Of a stretch of 64,000 bases of DNA, positions 49,844 to 63,091 are shown piece by piece. The notes under the pieces are model-generated. The model saw nothing but the letters and a program-made list of their open reading frames with translations, searched no databases and had not been told where the DNA came from. The DNA comes from Rhizobium acidisoli (GTDB lineage: Bacteria; Pseudomonadota; Alphaproteobacteria; Rhizobiales; Rhizobiaceae). Where the stretch lies: positions 607,288 through 671,287 of the forward strand of contig NZ_CP034999.1 in NCBI RefSeq assembly GCF_002531755.2. Reading direction: 5' to 3'. The translations under genes and the position numbers were made by a program. Every line of letters begins with the position of its first letter. The first letter of the stretch is position 1.

Positions 49844-51385
49844 CTAGCGGGTCAGGTCGTAAGAATAGTCCGTCACACCCGGCTCGCTCGTCTCGCGATC
49901 GAGCTTGTCGAAGATCTTGTCGAGGATCGTCGTCACGACGCGCAGGCCGCCCTGGTAGCCCATGAGCGGGAAACGGTGGTGATGGTGCCGGTCGAATATC
50001 GGAAAGCTCAGCCGGATCAATGGGGTGCCGGTGTCGCGCTCAAGATACTTGCCATAGGAATTGCCGATCATAAGATCTACCGGCTCGGTAAAGAGCAGCG
50101 AGCGCAACGCCCACAGGTCCTTGCCCGCCCAGACCTGGGAAGCCTTGCCGAAGGGCGAGGATGCGAGCAACGCCTTCATCTCGGCTTCCCAGGCCGACGT
50201 GCCGTTGGTAGCAAGGCAGTGGGTCGGCTCACCGCCGGTTTCCAAGACAAACCGGGCAACAGCGTAGACGAAGTCAGGATCGCCGTAGATCGCGTATTTC
50301 TTCCCGTGCAGCCAGGCCTGGCTATCTGCCATAGCGTCGACGAGACGGCCGCGCTCCAGGCCGAGTGCCGGAGGAATTTCCTTGCCGGTAATCTCCGAGA
50401 CCTTCATCAGGAATTCGTCGGTCGCCTGGACACCCAGCGGATAATGGAACGAGGCCGTAGCCTGACCGACCTCCTTGCAATATTCCAGCGTTTTGCGCGT
50501 GCTATAGTGCTGCAGCGACAGGGTCGCTTCGGCGTTCAACGCCGTTTTCACGTCTTCGATCTTCGTGCCGCCGTCATACATGCGGTACGTACCGTCAGAC
50601 GGCGTGTCGAACTGGTCGGAGGCATCCTGGATGAAGATGTAGGATACGCCCATCATGTCGAGCAGGCGCTTCAGTTCGCGGTTGTTGCCGACGCAGAAGC
50701 CGTCGAAGCCGGGAATGATGTTGATGGCTTGGGCAACCTCCTTCCGCTCGTTGCCTTTCCAGAAGTTCTCCAGAATGCCCTTGATCATGCCGTCATAGCC
50801 ATCGACGTGGCTGCCGACGAAGGCAGGTGTGTGAGCGAAAGGAACATCGAAGTCGTGCGGGACCGACCCTTCGTTCTTTGCGTTTTCGATGAAGCTGTGA
50901 AGGTCGTCTCCAATGACTTCGGCCATGCAGGTGGTCGAGACGGCGATCATCTTCGGATCGTAGAGCTTGTATGTATTGGCGAGCCCGTCGACCATGTTCT
51001 TCAACCCGCCGAACACCGCCGCGTCCTCCGTCATCGAGGACGAGACCGCCGATGAAGGCTCCTTGAAGTGACGCGACAGATGCGAACGGTAATAGGCGAC
51101 GCAGCCCTGGCTGCCGTGGACGAAGGACATCGTTTGCTCAAAGCCTGCGGCTGCGAAGACGGCACCGAGCGGCTGGCAGGCTTTGGCCGGGTTCACGACC
51201 AGGGCTTTGCGGCCCAGGTTCTTTTCGCGATACTCCCAGGTCTTCGTGAAGTCGTTTTGATCGGCAACGACCTGATCCGGGTGGGGGCATTCGAAATTGG
51301 CTTTCTTCTCGGCGAGCATCTGCCTGTATTCCGGCTCGCGGAACAGGGGAGCATGATCGAGAACTTTTTCCGCCGACTGCGGCAT
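49844..51385 (-). CDS. nifK: NifK, nitrogenase MoFe protein beta subunit
   Basis: This is a 513-residue subunit from the start [20 protein letters not shown], preceded by AAAGAAAGGTGCTTACT. P-cluster cysteines are seen in [28 protein letters not shown] and [12 protein letters not shown]. Together with NifD it forms the N2-reducing MoFe protein. It lies 122 bases after nifD in one transcript from the nifH promoter. Confidence 0.97.
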   Translation of the reverse strand: MPQSAEKVLDHAPLFREPEYRQMLAEKKANFECPHPDQVVADQNDFTKTWEYREKNLGRKALVVNPAKACQPLGAVFAAAGFEQTMSFVHGSQGCVAYYRSHLSRHFKEPSSAVSSSMTEDAAVFGGLKNMVDGLANTYKLYDPKMIAVSTTCMAEVIGDDLHSFIENAKNEGSVPHDFDVPFAHTPAFVGSHVDGYDGMIKGILENFWKGNERKEVAQAINIIPGFDGFCVGNNRELKRLLDMMGVSYIFIQDASDQFDTPSDGTYRMYDGGTKIEDVKTALNAEATLSLQHYSTRKTLEYCKEVGQATASFHYPLGVQATDEFLMKVSEITGKEIPPALGLERGRLVDAMADSQAWLHGKKYAIYGDPDFVYAVARFVLETGGEPTHCLATNGTSAWEAEMKALLASSPFGKASQVWAGKDLWALRSLLFTEPVDLMIGNSYGKYLERDTGTPLIRLSFPIFDRHHHHRFPLMGYQGGLRVVTTILDKIFDKLDRETSEPGVTDYSYDLTR

Positions 51386-51507
51386 AGTAAGCACCTTTCT
51401 TTTCATCGCGCCGCACCGGTGGCGGCAATGGGATGTCATCTGTCACGAGTGCGGATCAAGGCCGATGGAAGGGCCTGGCCTGCCCCTTCCCAAGACAGGC
51501 CAAGCTC

Positions 51508-53010
51508 TCATTCGGCCGCAACCGCCTCAGCTGGCGCGGCCTTTTTTTTCCAGGGGACGTCGTAGAGATCCCACACCGGATTATTGATGGCCAGATCCAT
51601 GTCGCGGGCGAATATGGCAAAGCCGTCATAGCCGTGATAGGGGCCCGAATAATCCCAGGAGTGCATCTGGCGGAAGGGGATGCCCATCTTCTGCACCGGA
51701 TACTTCTCTTTGATGCCGGACCCAACAAGGTCGGGGCGGATGCCTTCGATGAACTTTTCCAGCTCGTAACCGGTCACGTCGTCATAGATCAGCGTACCCT
51801 TGTTCACATAATGGCCGGTGCGCTGATAGTCGTCGTTGTGGGCGAACTCGTAGCCGGTGCCGACGATCCGCATGCCGAGGTCCTCATAGGCCGTGATGAC
51901 GTGGCGAGGACGCAGGCCGCCGACATAGAGCATCACCGTCTTGCCTTCGAGGCGCGGCCGGTACTTGTCGACGACAGCATCGACCAGGGGCCGGTACTTG
52001 GTGATGACAGCCTCGGTCTTGTCGACGATTTCCGGACCGAAGTGCTTGGCTATTTCGCGCAGGGAGGTTTCGATCTGGGACGGACCAAAGAAATTGTATT
52101 CCATCCACGGGATGCCGTACTTTTCCTCCATGTGCCGACAGATGTAGTTCATCGAGCGGTAGCAGTGGATGAGGTTGAGCTTGGCCTTTGGCGCGCGCTC
52201 GACCTCAGCGAGCGTGGCATCACCCGACCAGTTGCCGACCACGCGCAGCCCCACCTCCTCCAATAGAATGCGCGTAGCCCACGCGTCGCCACCGATATTG
52301 TAGTCGCCGACGACGTTGACGTCATAAGGGCCGGTCTCGAACTCGACTTCGTTCTTGTCGAAAACCCAGTCACGGATGGCGTCGTTGGCGATGTGGTGGC
52401 CGAGCGATTGCGAGACGCCGCGGAAGCCCTCGCAGCGCACCGGCACGATCGTCTTTTCGTGCTCCTTGGCCTTCTTGCGCGACACCGCTTCAATGTCGTC
52501 GCCAATCAGCCCGATCGGGCATTCCGACTGCACGCTGATGCCGTTGTTGAGGGGGAAAAGCGCCTCGATCTCGTCGATGACCTGTTCAAGCTTCTTGTCG
52601 CCGCCGAACACGATGTCCTTTTCCTGGAAGTCTGAGGTGAACTGCAGCGTCACGAACGTGTCGATGCCCGTCAGGCCGACGTAGTAGTTGCGGCGTTGCG
52701 ACCAGGAATAATGACCGCAACCGACCGGCCCGTGCGAGATGTGGACCATGTCCTTGACCGGCCCCCATACCACGCCTTTGGAGCCGGCATAGGCGCAGCC
52801 GCGGATCGTCATCACGCCCGGAATGGACTTGATGTTTGATTTGACGTCGCATTCGGAAAGCGCCTTCGGCTCATCGCCAGGCTCGTCGCCGCTCGTTGCG
52901 ACGCTGAGGTGCTTCTTGCGGCGCTTTGCCGCCTTGTCTGGATATTGCGCTAACACTTCCGCAATGAGCTTTTCATGCAAAACGCTGTCATTCTCGTAAT
53001 CAAGGCTCAT
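51508..53010 (-). CDS. nifD: NifD, nitrogenase MoFe protein alpha subunit
   Basis: This 500-residue subunit carries the FeMo-cofactor ligands: Cys in [17 protein letters not shown] and His in [19 protein letters not shown]-cluster cysteines are in [25 protein letters not shown] and [11 protein letters not shown]. Its first 66 codons lie within the long inverted repeat shared with copy c. The gap from nifH is 106 bases. Confidence 0.98.
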   Translation of the reverse strand: MSLDYENDSVLHEKLIAEVLAQYPDKAAKRRKKHLSVATSGDEPGDEPKALSECDVKSNIKSIPGVMTIRGCAYAGSKGVVWGPVKDMVHISHGPVGCGHYSWSQRRNYYVGLTGIDTFVTLQFTSDFQEKDIVFGGDKKLEQVIDEIEALFPLNNGISVQSECPIGLIGDDIEAVSRKKAKEHEKTIVPVRCEGFRGVSQSLGHHIANDAIRDWVFDKNEVEFETGPYDVNVVGDYNIGGDAWATRILLEEVGLRVVGNWSGDATLAEVERAPKAKLNLIHCYRSMNYICRHMEEKYGIPWMEYNFFGPSQIETSLREIAKHFGPEIVDKTEAVITKYRPLVDAVVDKYRPRLEGKTVMLYVGGLRPRHVITAYEDLGMRIVGTGYEFAHNDDYQRTGHYVNKGTLIYDDVTGYELEKFIEGIRPDLVGSGIKEKYPVQKMGIPFRQMHSWDYSGPYHGYDGFAIFARDMDLAINNPVWDLYDVPWKKKAAPAEAVAAE

Positions 53011-53116
53011 GGGCCCCTGCCCCTTTCAAGGTTCGGGTTATGTCGTCGTCGACGAAGCGTCTTTCGTGGAAGGACGCGCTGGCTCAAGGGCCAGCGCGTC
53101 CTGTCGACAGCGGCAG

Positions 53117-54838
<1,722 letters not shown>

Positions 54839-54858
54839 ACAGTCGGGAAGAGCTCTAA

Positions 54859-54945
54859 GTGTACGACTTGTCCAACAAGAAGATCTGGGTTGTCGGCCAT
54901 CGCAGTATGGTCGGCAGTGCGCTTGTGCGCAGGCTCCGATGCCGT
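54859..54945 (+). pseudogene. nolK: nolK 5' remnant (GDP-fucose synthase)
   Basis: A GTG start opens VYDLSNKKIWVVGHRSMVGS, then ALVRRL. This matches the N-terminal NADP-binding segment of NolK/Fcl (VAGHRGMVGSAIVRRL). Similarity then stops. The order noeL then nolK is retained. Confidence 0.7.
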
Positions 54946-55238
54946 GCTCTGCGGCAGCCAGTATTTGCTGAGCGGTTTGACGATCTGCTGCCGCCCTATG
55001 ACAGACGGACGCCTCGAGCATGTCGTTCACCAGTTGGCGCTTGGAGGACGCCCGGCGGCGCGGTTTGCCCAGCGGCTGATGCTTCCGTTAGAGACGACAC
55101 CTTGCTCTGTGTCATCCGCAGACAAGGAACCGCCATCGACCCCGCCCTCGGTGATTGGTATCGACGACAAGCCGTGGCGGCGCAAGCACCACTACGGCAC
55201 GAGGTGAATAATTCTCCATGTCGCATCGACGGTGAAAG

Positions 55239-55547
55239 CTATTCCGATGATCCCCTGATAGCAACAATCTGGACTTTGCGTTTGTCCATGTTCTTTGGCG
55301 GGAGAATGACATTGAACCGCGAAGCGCCTGCCCACAGTATCCGTGCACAGGTGTGACTACGTCGCGATTGCCAGAACGATCGCAGACAAGGTAGTCGCAT
55401 CGCCTGCGAGGCTTCGGGGCATATGTCCCTGATAGTCCCGCTTGTCTCGAATATCTCACGCTTGACGTCTAAGCGTTCGCAGATCGAAAGGTCGGGATGT
55501 GTCATCGTGTGGGTCGGTCCGTCATCGAGGGTTAGATAGACGCACCG
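55239..55547 (-). pseudogene. nodB and nodC remnants downstream of nodA
   Basis: From 55547 one frame reads CVYLTLDDGPTHTMTHPDLS, then ICERLDVKREIFETSGTI. This is NodB motif 1 fused to motif 2, with about 40 codons deleted between. From about 55320 another frame reads RFNVILPPKNMDKRKVQIVA, then IRGSSE, matching RFNILLLPQNVGKRKAQIAA of NodC. They follow nodA in the ancestral nodA-nodB-nodC order. Both are non-functional. Confidence 0.8.
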
Positions 55548-55602
55548 ATCACTGGGCCGCCACCGTCTCTTCGGATAACTTCACCTATGGGACCATGCTC
55601 TT

Positions 55603-56190
55603 TCATAGCTCAGGGCCATTCCGCTCGATCAAGGTCCCCGATGGCCAGTCACTCATTGAGCATCCTATTGGGAATACTACCAGAATTACGTTTTCACAGC
55701 GCGTCGGCGGGAGGTTGAGATAAACATCGGCAAGGGTGGATCGCACGCGTACCCCTTCCAAAACAGTCGCAAGACCATTTCGGCAGAGCCTGAGAACAAG
55801 GTTGCGCAACGCCTGCCGAACACCGCCGAACGCAAACCGAACGCCAAGTTGCTGCAGCACTGGGTAAACAATGCGCATTGAATTGATGCCGTACCCCTCA
55901 AGATCTGGACGCACGCCCCACAATCCAAGCTCGCATACGAGTAGATCGACCTCGCCAACCCGAACGAAACGACGCAACAACCCCATATGAGCGGCCACAC
56001 CGTGCGCATCATAGCCTATTACGCGAAGCTCGGGCCTAGCTCCTGACCAACTACGAGCACCTTCGAATGGAAGGGCGTTGTAAGCGCCAGTTGGCCCATA
56101 GGTCTTCCGAAAGAAATCTGCGAGCTCCGTGTGGTCAGAGAGCTCCAACTCGTTTTCCCAGCACACTTTCCACCGCACCTGAGGGCTCAT
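55603..56190 (-). CDS. nodA: NodA, Nod factor N-acyltransferase (intact)
   Basis: This 195-residue protein starts [20 protein letters not shown] and ends [12 protein letters not shown], both typical of NodA. It transfers a fatty acyl chain to the free amine made by NodB. The ATG at 56190 gives the family's normal length; the frame is open a little further upstream. A nod box lies about 90 bases upstream. It is separated from nodBC by 27.6 kb and points the same way. Confidence 0.96.
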   Translation of the reverse strand: MSPQVRWKVCWENELELSDHTELADFFRKTYGPTGAYNALPFEGARSWSGARPELRVIGYDAHGVAAHMGLLRRFVRVGEVDLLVCELGLWGVRPDLEGYGINSMRIVYPVLQQLGVRFAFGGVRQALRNLVLRLCRNGLATVLEGVRVRSTLADVYLNLPPTRCENVILVVFPIGCSMSDWPSGTLIERNGPEL

Positions 56191-56279
56191 ACCTAAACCT
56201 CCACTTAATACTCTGTCCAGGCGTCGACAGAGCAACTACTTGATACGCACTGTTTGAGCGCTTCTAATGGCACCGGTAT

Positions 56280-56328
56280 AAGCAAGTGAAATCATTTGTT
56301 TGGATGGAACTCATCCGTCCAATGGATG
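56280..56328 (-). promoter_or_regulatory. nod box of nodA
   Basis: On the minus strand ATCCAAACAAATGATTTCAC with GGATG before it fits the nod box, with a few mismatches in the core. It points to nodA. Confidence 0.75.
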
Positions 56329-56408
56329 CGTTCCGATCTGCCGTCGGCTGCCGACGGCCAGATGAAGCGGCCGCGCTCCAACTTCTTCGTGAACATGTCG
56401 GCTCTTCC

Positions 56409-56597
56409 TCAAGCGCCTTCAGGCGCGTTGATCTTTTCATCACAGATTACTGGCACGCCACCAATATCTTGAGCCGGCTCCAAACAGAAGGAGCCCCGCC
56501 CGTCGATAGCCAGCGTGCGGCTCATCCGTTGCGCATAGCGCCCGACCGCCGCGAGCGACCAATCACCAAAGCCCTCCGGTGTCGCGATATGATGCAC
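56409..56597 (-). pseudogene. nodZ: Second nodZ 5' remnant
   Basis: The frame reads EGFGDWSLAAVGRYAQRMSR, then TLAIDGRGSFCLEPAQDIGG and VPVICDEKIN. It matches the N-terminal part of the nodZ remnant at 29.1 kb (GFGDCLWSLAAAWRYAQRTG, TLAIDWRGSCYL, FEPIQDIAGVRVI) with a short internal deletion. It lies between two nod boxes and before nodA. Confidence 0.7.
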
Positions 56598-56809
56598 CTA
56601 CTTCCGCCCATTCCGTTCACTAGCGTTCCGAATGTCATGTCGCTCAGTGACGCCGCTCCACATCGCCTATTGCTAAGGCGCCTTTCCATACTTAAATTAG
56701 ACTATCTGCAACTATAACGTCTATCGTAACTATGAACGCTACTTAATAGATCGTCAAACTAACCTAAGCCTTTTTGACGAACCTTCATTGGATCTACGCT
56801 GGAAGGTTC

Positions 56810-56861
56810 TGTACTGGAAAAATTGATTGTTTGGATATAAAATATCCGTTGTTTGGATGTG
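56810..56861 (-). promoter_or_regulatory. nod box between a broken nodD and a nodZ remnant
   Basis: On the minus strand ATCCAAACAATCAATTTTTC preceded by GGATAT fits the nod box core. It lies just upstream of the nodD start at 56869, in the usual divergent arrangement, and points to the nodZ remnant. Confidence 0.75.
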
Positions 56862-56868
56862 ACTAAAG

Positions 56869-57811
56869 ATGCGTTTCAAGGGTCTTGATCTAAACCTGCT
56901 CGTTGCACTGGACGCGCTCACGACCGAGCGCAACCTAACGGCTGCCGCACGTAGTATCAATCTAAGTCAGCCAGCATGAGTGCCGCCATTGGCAGGCTGC
57001 GGGACTATTTCCGCGACGAATTGTTTACAATGAATGGTCGAGAACTTCGGCTGACGCCACGTGCCGAAGGACTTGCCTCGGCAGTGCGCGAAACTCTCTT
57101 GCAAGTACAATGCTCAATCATCTCTTGGGAGCCATTTAACCCGTCGAAGTCTGACAGATGCTTTAGAATAGTTCTGTCCGATTTCATGATGCTGATATAC
57201 TTCAATAAGATCATTGAGCGCGTTGCTCGAGAAGCGCCCGCAGTCAGCTTCGAGTTGCTGCCTTTAGATAGTGATCCGTACGAAATGCTTAGCCGCGGTG
57301 ACGTCGATTTCCTCATCCTGCCTGAATTTTTTCTCTCGGGCGCACATCCGAGCGCAAAGCTGTTCACAGAGAAATTTGTATGTGTAGCCTGTTCGACAAA
57401 TGTGGACCTACCTTCAGCGCTGACGATTGAGCAATATGTTTCCATGGGACACGTCGCTGCCGCGTTTGGGCGCTTTTTGAAGCCATCGGTCGAGGGCTGG
57501 TTCTTGCTCGAGAATGGGATTCAGAGGCGGGTGGAGGTCGTCGTGCAAGGGTTTAGCTTAATACATCAGTCCTGCGTGGCACGAAACGCATAGCTAACCT
57601 ACCGCTTCGCTTAGTCGAGCATTACGAAAGTACTTTCCCTTTGCGGATCATCAACCTTCCGTTACCGCTTCCCGTCTTCACCGAAGCTGTTCAATGGCCA
57701 GCGCTACATAATGCCGATCCAGGGAGCATCTGGTTTAGGGAGATATTGGTTGAGGAAGCTTCCCATATGATTTCCTCCAACGCACCTAAAATACATGGCT
57801 CGCTGCAATAA
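56869..57811 (+). pseudogene. nodD: nodD copy with two frameshifts
   Basis: It starts [20 protein letters not shown] with the helix-turn-helix, then loses one base near 56977 (NLSQPA, then stop). It resumes as [20 protein letters not shown] and runs to VVQGFSLI, where a second shift occurs near 57562. The end reads [20 protein letters not shown] and stops at 57811. Otherwise it is full length and well conserved, so decay is recent or the shifts are reading errors. Confidence 0.88.
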
Positions 57812-58408
57812 TCCGGTTCCTGACGGAGGTTCCTGCTTGAGTACGATCTGCCGAGTCCGAACAAGTTCAACTAACGCGGAGAATTCGCGGCCGAGGCCGA
57901 AGGAGAGCATGTGGTATTTAGATCCGTCATGATACTGCACCCACCAAACAGGCGTTTCAGAGCCCAAGCGCATGAAAATTCACATTGGAGCGCTCGCATT
58001 GGATCGCTGAAGAAGCCGCGGTTAGAAAGGCTGCTATCATAATCTAGTTCAGAATTCGAGATTGAATCCCCTGTGAAGCGGTTAAACGTGAACACTGGCC
58101 ACATTCCCGAGGCCTCCGTCCCTGCTTGCGTAGGAGCAGCGTCGGAGCTTAGCAGATGCACCAAAAACCATCAGAAACGAACAATACCAGCAATTGTGGT
58201 CCCCCAGCACCCTTCGCTTTGCCGCCGAAGGTGCTAGACCGCAGGTCGCGCAATCGTCCGAAGGGCGGCCGACCGGCGACGGACTGGCGCTCAGCTTCGT
58301 CGATAAAATGGCCTGCGGGTCAGTCGCAGGTGGTGCCGTCTTCAGCTAATCGGCTACGTCGCGGGTCGATCGATCCAACGCAGCCCAGCTTCCCAGGTTT
58401 CAAGATGG
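57812..58408. other. No recognisable gene
   Basis: Minus-strand frames read pieces such as WPVFTFNRFTGDSISNSELD and PVWWVQYHDGSKYHMLSFGL, which look coding but match nothing I know. They may be a broken hypothetical gene. Confidence 0.35.
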
Positions 58409-59316
58409 TCACGGCAATCGCGCTGCCTCCTGAACCATTATATCTCGCATCCAGATATTCGCCGGATCTTTGTCTTGAAGTACCGGCCATTGGACCGCCT
58501 CGGTGAATGTCGGCAGCGTTATCGGGGGCGCAGTCATCCGCAATGGTATCTTCTCCTCAAAAAGCCCAACTAATCGTAATGGAATGGTTGCGATGCGATC
58601 AGTGCCCATCAGGGCGGCGGGGATCATGCTAAGCTTGAAACAACGACTTCGACCCGCCTCTTGAGGCCATGCTCCTGCAAGAAGCAATCTTCTATGGTAG
58701 GCTGCTGCGTCCGACCGAACCTAACTACCGCGTGCCCCATCGATGAATACTCCTCGGCAGTAAGGGCTTCCTCAAGTTGTTTGTTATTACTGCAGCCGAC
58801 GCAAGTCAGTCGTTCCTGAAATAGATCTATCTTAGGGTGCGCGCTCGACATGAATAACGGTGGGCTAATAAGGAAGTCTACGTCGCCGCGTCGCAAGAGC
58901 TCGTCTGGATTGTCAGTAAGAGGCAGCAAGTCAAAGCTAATGCCGGGCGCCTCCCGCGCAAGACGCTCCAGTATCTTCTGAAAAAGAACAACTGTAACGA
59001 AATCGCACAAGCTTACTCTGAAATGACGATCTGATTGATCAGGAGTAAATTTATCCCAGGATATGATGTTGAGCCGAATATGCTGTAAAGCTTCACGAAT
59101 CGCAGGCGCGAGGTCTTCCGCACGCGGCGTTGGAACAAATTCACGACCACGCATCGTAAAAAGTTCATCGCGGAAATAGGAGCGGAGCCGTCGGACGGCT
59201 GCACTCATTGCGGGCTGGCTCAGATTGATGCTACGTGCCGCCGCAGTAAGGTTGCGCTCAATCATTAGTGCATCGAGCGCGACAAGGAGGTTGAGATCGA
59301 GGCCCTTAAATCGCAT
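58409..59316 (-). pseudogene. nodD: nodD copy with one frameshift
   Basis: The first 229 residues are good NodD ([40 protein letters not shown]). The frame shifts near 58635 after RRVEVVV, where other copies read [10 protein letters not shown]. It continues in another frame with [20 protein letters not shown] to a normal C-terminus ([11 protein letters not shown]). One base change would restore it. Confidence 0.88.
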
Positions 59317-59466
59317 ATCTTTTAACTATCCAATAATGCAGCCTTTCCACAATGGTTGTTCCTACGGCGATGGCTGAATTCGCCTTTGCGCTCCTCAACC
59401 GATTTGAGGGCGCGGCCACAGAGACCTAATCTCTGTGCTCGGAAAGCAACCTGAGGCCAGTCCAGA

Positions 59467-60490
59467 TTAAGCCATAACTCCAGAGTGAACGCTCGTTGCA
59501 GTGTAATAGGAAGCTTCCAATGGCAAATCGCCAAACGCCAGTTGGCAAAGAAGATAATTAGCACCTGCTTCCTCGACATGATCGAGAAGATCTTGCCTAA
59601 CTGACGCCGCAGTACCAACTACGCACAACTGACAGTCTACTGCTGCATCAAAATCTGGCGGGAGGTTCTGAGGAGTCTGTATCCCGTTTAACTCGTACAG
59701 AAACTTAAAGCTCCGAAGCCACCGTTGATAAGCAGGGGCCGCGAGCGAAATGGCATGCTTCGTCGTGCTGCCGGCCACCACCATTCGGACCAACCCAAGG
59801 AATGGCGCCCGTTTCCTGCCCCGGCGGTATGTCTCTCGTGTGCTCGATAGGCATCAGTGATCTGGCGAACAGCAGAAGCTGGGCCGCCGCAGGCAAGATT
59901 TGTATCGTTCTCAGCCGCCCACCGCGCAACCTCAGGACGACTGGTTGTAATCCATGTCGGAGGCTGAGGACGTTGGTGTGGCCTCAACATCAACGGGACT
60001 TTGTCGAGTTCAAAGTGGTCGCCTTTATAGGAAAGAGCTTGGGTTCCTCCCTTCATCGCTTGGATGACGATCTCGCTGGCTTCGAGATAGCGCGATGTCG
60101 CCACCTCCTCCTCAATACCGAAAAAGCCCCATTCGATTGGTAAGGAGCCGCGTCCCATGCCCAACTCGAGCCTGCCACCACTCAGATGATCCAGCATGCA
60201 AATTTCTTCAAACGCACGTATCGGATGATAAAGGTTCAATAGCATAACCAACGGACCGAGACGAAGATGCTGCGTGCGCTGAGCTACGCCTGCTAGAAAT
60301 AGATTCGGCGAAGGTCCCCTACCATGGGGGTACAGTGGTGCTCTGCGACGTGATATCCATAAAAGCCAAGGCGATCGCAAACCTCTGCCAACTTCATGCG
60401 ATCTTCATATTGGCGCGCAATCTCTCTGCCGTCTTCGTCCAAATGGTCGAAAATGCCAACCATCAGCTTTGCGGGAAGAGAGTTTGTCAT
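59467..60490 (-). pseudogene. Luciferase-like (LLM class) monooxygenase, frameshifted
   Basis: Three consecutive frames give one luciferase-family protein. They are KLMVGIFDHLDEDGREIARQ with LGFYGYHVAEHH; then LRLGPLVMLLNLYHPIRAFE and EICMLDHLSGGRLELGMGRG; then YQRWLRSFKFLYELNG to a stop. LLM proteins are flavin-dependent monooxygenases. Two frameshifts (near 60310 and 59790) disable it as read. A decayed nod box lies about 1 kb upstream. Confidence 0.8.
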
Positions 60491-61540
60491 CTGAATGTCT
60501 CCAAGTTTGGCGGCGAGTTTTCGGTGGCCAGGACCGGAGGGTGGCCCCGATGTCTTTCGCCAGGAATTATTCGCCGTTCTTAAGTTTACACTGAATTATC
60601 TTATGGTTACGGCGGCGCCGGAAAATCTATCCGAAGCCCGTTGCGCTAGGTGGTTTGAGGGTCTGGCAGGAATTGGAGGCCGCACCTCCAGAGCCGATAA
60701 TTGTTGGGGGCTTCGAGTTTATTGAACCTGCTCAGCTTTCACCCCCTAGACCAGGACGCCACCCGCTTCATCTACCGTTACGAGCATGCGATTGCTGGCG
60801 ACGGCTCTCGTGTCCGCAATCAGGTGGCTGCTCCAAGAATGCAGTCTACAGTTTCATCAATGGATTTATCTGCGTTGCCGTACCGATAACGCATATGGAA
60901 TGGCAAAGAGCTTCGTTCGGAAACATTGCCAGTATAAATTTCTCCGTTCTAATTCCCTTTTCCAAAACCTTCCATTTTTACCCGCCCGGGCCCTGAAAAG
61001 TGCGAAGTTAATTTCGAAAGGGTGATCGAAAGCCCCGCTCCGAAAGCGCCAGGCTCACTACCTCACCCATACTTAACATCCTTGCGGTTCTCTTCGTAAA
61101 GCCGTTGGCTCTGAAACCGATGCTGACGCCGATGAGCTGAACATAATGCTCACGCTGAAATGATATTGGATCCTTCACATTCCCTGTATGACTTCGCGGC
61201 GAGTAACACCCCATCTCGCATACCCACAGCTCCGTTCACTTTTGAGAACCCAAGGATTGGGAAGTTCGATTAGTGGTTGTTCAGCTTTTGTGGCGACCCG
61301 AACGGGTTATGGCTGGTATTCGGTGTAATGCGACGAGGCTCTTGCAGTAGGCGAAGAAAGGACCCAGAGCTATGTCTCCGCACTTGATTGGCAGACGAGA
61401 GTGCGTTCTGCATTTCCACGTTGGCCATATTCGTCTCCATTTATCGGCCAGGTCTGTGACCTAGCCCTCGGCTGCTCTCCGGTGGAGCAACATCATGGTA
61501 TCCCCAATTCATAGTCGAGGTGTTTAATAACATCCCACGG
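60491..61540. other. No recognisable gene
   Basis: Only short frames occur. AT content is higher than in the neighbouring genes. The stretch separates a decayed nod box from the broken monooxygenase. Confidence 0.45.
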
Positions 61541-61590
61541 CTTCGTAAAATTAATTGTTTGTATGGCATTGATCCACCAGGTGAATAACC
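61541..61590 (-). promoter_or_regulatory. Degenerate nod box
   Basis: On the plus strand CGTAAAATTAATTGTTTGTA, then TGGCATTGATCCACC, parallels CGTAAAATCGATTGTTTGGA and TGATACCCATCCACG at the nodB box. Three core bases are changed. It points left. Confidence 0.55.
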
Positions 61591-61939
61591 CGGGATATCC
61601 ACCTTCAAAGGGTTGCTCAAACGTCAACGCTTCTTGCCACGTCTGACCCAGGGCACAACAGCGCTCGCCCCGATGTTCAGAAGGCGTCTAAGCGTTCGAT
61701 GCCATTTTGGATGTTCGGCCGAACCGTTGCTTTCCTTCGGTCGATCGAAGTGGCGTAAGGCCGACCCGGGCGAAATCACGGTCCCTTCTGAGGTGGAAGG
61801 ATCAGGAGCCAGTGCGGTTGTATGTCCCTGCATTTCCAGATCTTAGCTTTATAGGATGAAAGGTGTTACGATTGGGGAGATGAGGAGACGCCGCGTAGGG
61901 GCTGGCAGATCAGACTCTATAGATCGCTTCATGGACTTG

Positions 61940-62310
61940 ATGCGCGGCCGTTTCTTCAATGTCATCGATCTGGTCAACCGGTTGGAACCGGAAACCCGTG
62001 ACGACAAGCAAGGCGGATAGTCGACTACCTCACACGCCTCGACTTCATCACCCTCGATGAGATCGGCTATCTGCCGTTCGCGAAGGACGGAGGCCCGCTC
62101 CTGTTCCATCTTATCCGCAGGCTTTACGAGCGCACCTCGATCCTCGTCACCGGCGAACATGGCCTTCGGTGAACGGCCCGTCGGCGTTCGGTGATGCCAA
62201 GATGACGACAGCACTGCTCGATTGGTTGACTCACCATTGTAGAAATTGGGAAAGAGTCCTGGCGCTTCGAAAACCGCTTCAAAGCTAAAGTCGGGATCCC
62301 TACACCCGCA
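61940..62310 (+). pseudogene. istB: IS21-type helper ATPase (istB) remnant
   Basis: Pieces in shifting frames match IstB: RFFNVIDLVNRLEPETRDDK, then VDYLTRLDFITLDEIGYLPF with the Walker B region, LLFHLIRRLYERTSILVTGE, and finally GDAKMTTALLDWLTHHC. The Walker A part and istA are absent. It is an inactive leftover of an IS21-type element. Confidence 0.82.
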
Positions 62311-62423
62311 CTTGGCCCATAGCCATTAACTAATTCAGAACCATTTGAAATGGAGAATGCGTACTGATTCAGCGCCAGTGATACGAGTGGAGAAGCTAGC
62401 GGTGGCCAAGTTGGCAAAGCTAG

Positions 62424-62780
62424 TTAGGTACTGTCAGGCGGCGAGAAGAAGCAGTTCACGTCGTTTTCAGTCGGGTGAAGGCAGATATGATACCGGCCAT
62501 CTCCGGAAGGGATTTCGTCCCCATACGGAATGAAGAAAAGATGTGGTTTTGTCGCGAGGTGGTGGTCGCCCGCATGCAGTAAGACGGAAAAACCGCGGGC
62601 CCCTCTACGAATGTTCTGAGTCGGAATGGACTGACAATCTCCACTCAAACCGTGGGCCTTGCAGCACGCCGGAGGATAGGTCCAGCCGCTCTTCGCTTGA
62701 TGGGCGTCGGTTGGAACGATAGTACAGACGGAGATCGCCCCAAGTGTGATCAGCAACACTGTTGATGTGGCGAGTGTCAT
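62424..62780 (-). CDS. Secreted cysteine-containing protein of unknown function
   Basis: This 118-residue protein has a signal peptide (MTLATSTVLLITLGAISVCT, cut near TDAHQ). The mature part has Cys pairs in YPPACCKAHGLSGDCQ and later HICLHP and NCFFSPPDS. Small proteins of this layout (CC near the N-terminus, IPYG, HxCxH, CFFxPP) occur widely in rhizobia, but their role is unknown. AAGGAGG before the ATG is an excellent ribosome site, and the gene is intact among remnants. Confidence 0.7.
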   Translation of the reverse strand: MTLATSTVLLITLGAISVCTIVPTDAHQAKSGWTYPPACCKAHGLSGDCQSIPTQNIRRGARGFSVLLHAGDHHLATKPHLFFIPYGDEIPSGDGRYHICLHPTENDVNCFFSPPDST

Positions 62781-63091
62781 TGCATACCTCCTTAGAGGCA
62801 GCCCCTCGAAAAAACGCCGGGAGGTTGCGCACTGATTGCCAAGAACGCGCGTCTTTTCGATACCTCGTCGTTTTTGTCACGGACACTTCCGGGTCAGAAA
62901 CGCCTGCGCCTCTAGGACCATCGCCATGGTGCGTAGAGGCACATAGAGGCGAGTGAGCATCGGCGCCATTAGGATACTGCTCCGCTGCCTGGAAGTGAAG
63001 CCAATCTTCTGCCGCGCCGACCGCACGAATGGTACCTCCGGGCTCCGCCGCGGCGAAGGCATCCTGCTGAGCTCCATAGCACCCGATCGGG
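62781..63091. other. No recognisable gene
   Basis: The short frames on both strands match nothing I recognise. No clear nif promoter was found before the broken nifQ. Confidence 0.4.

Noticed and set aside
49976..51055. A 359-codon open frame opposite nifK
   Set aside because: The composition is that of antisense nifK; no motif or start signal.
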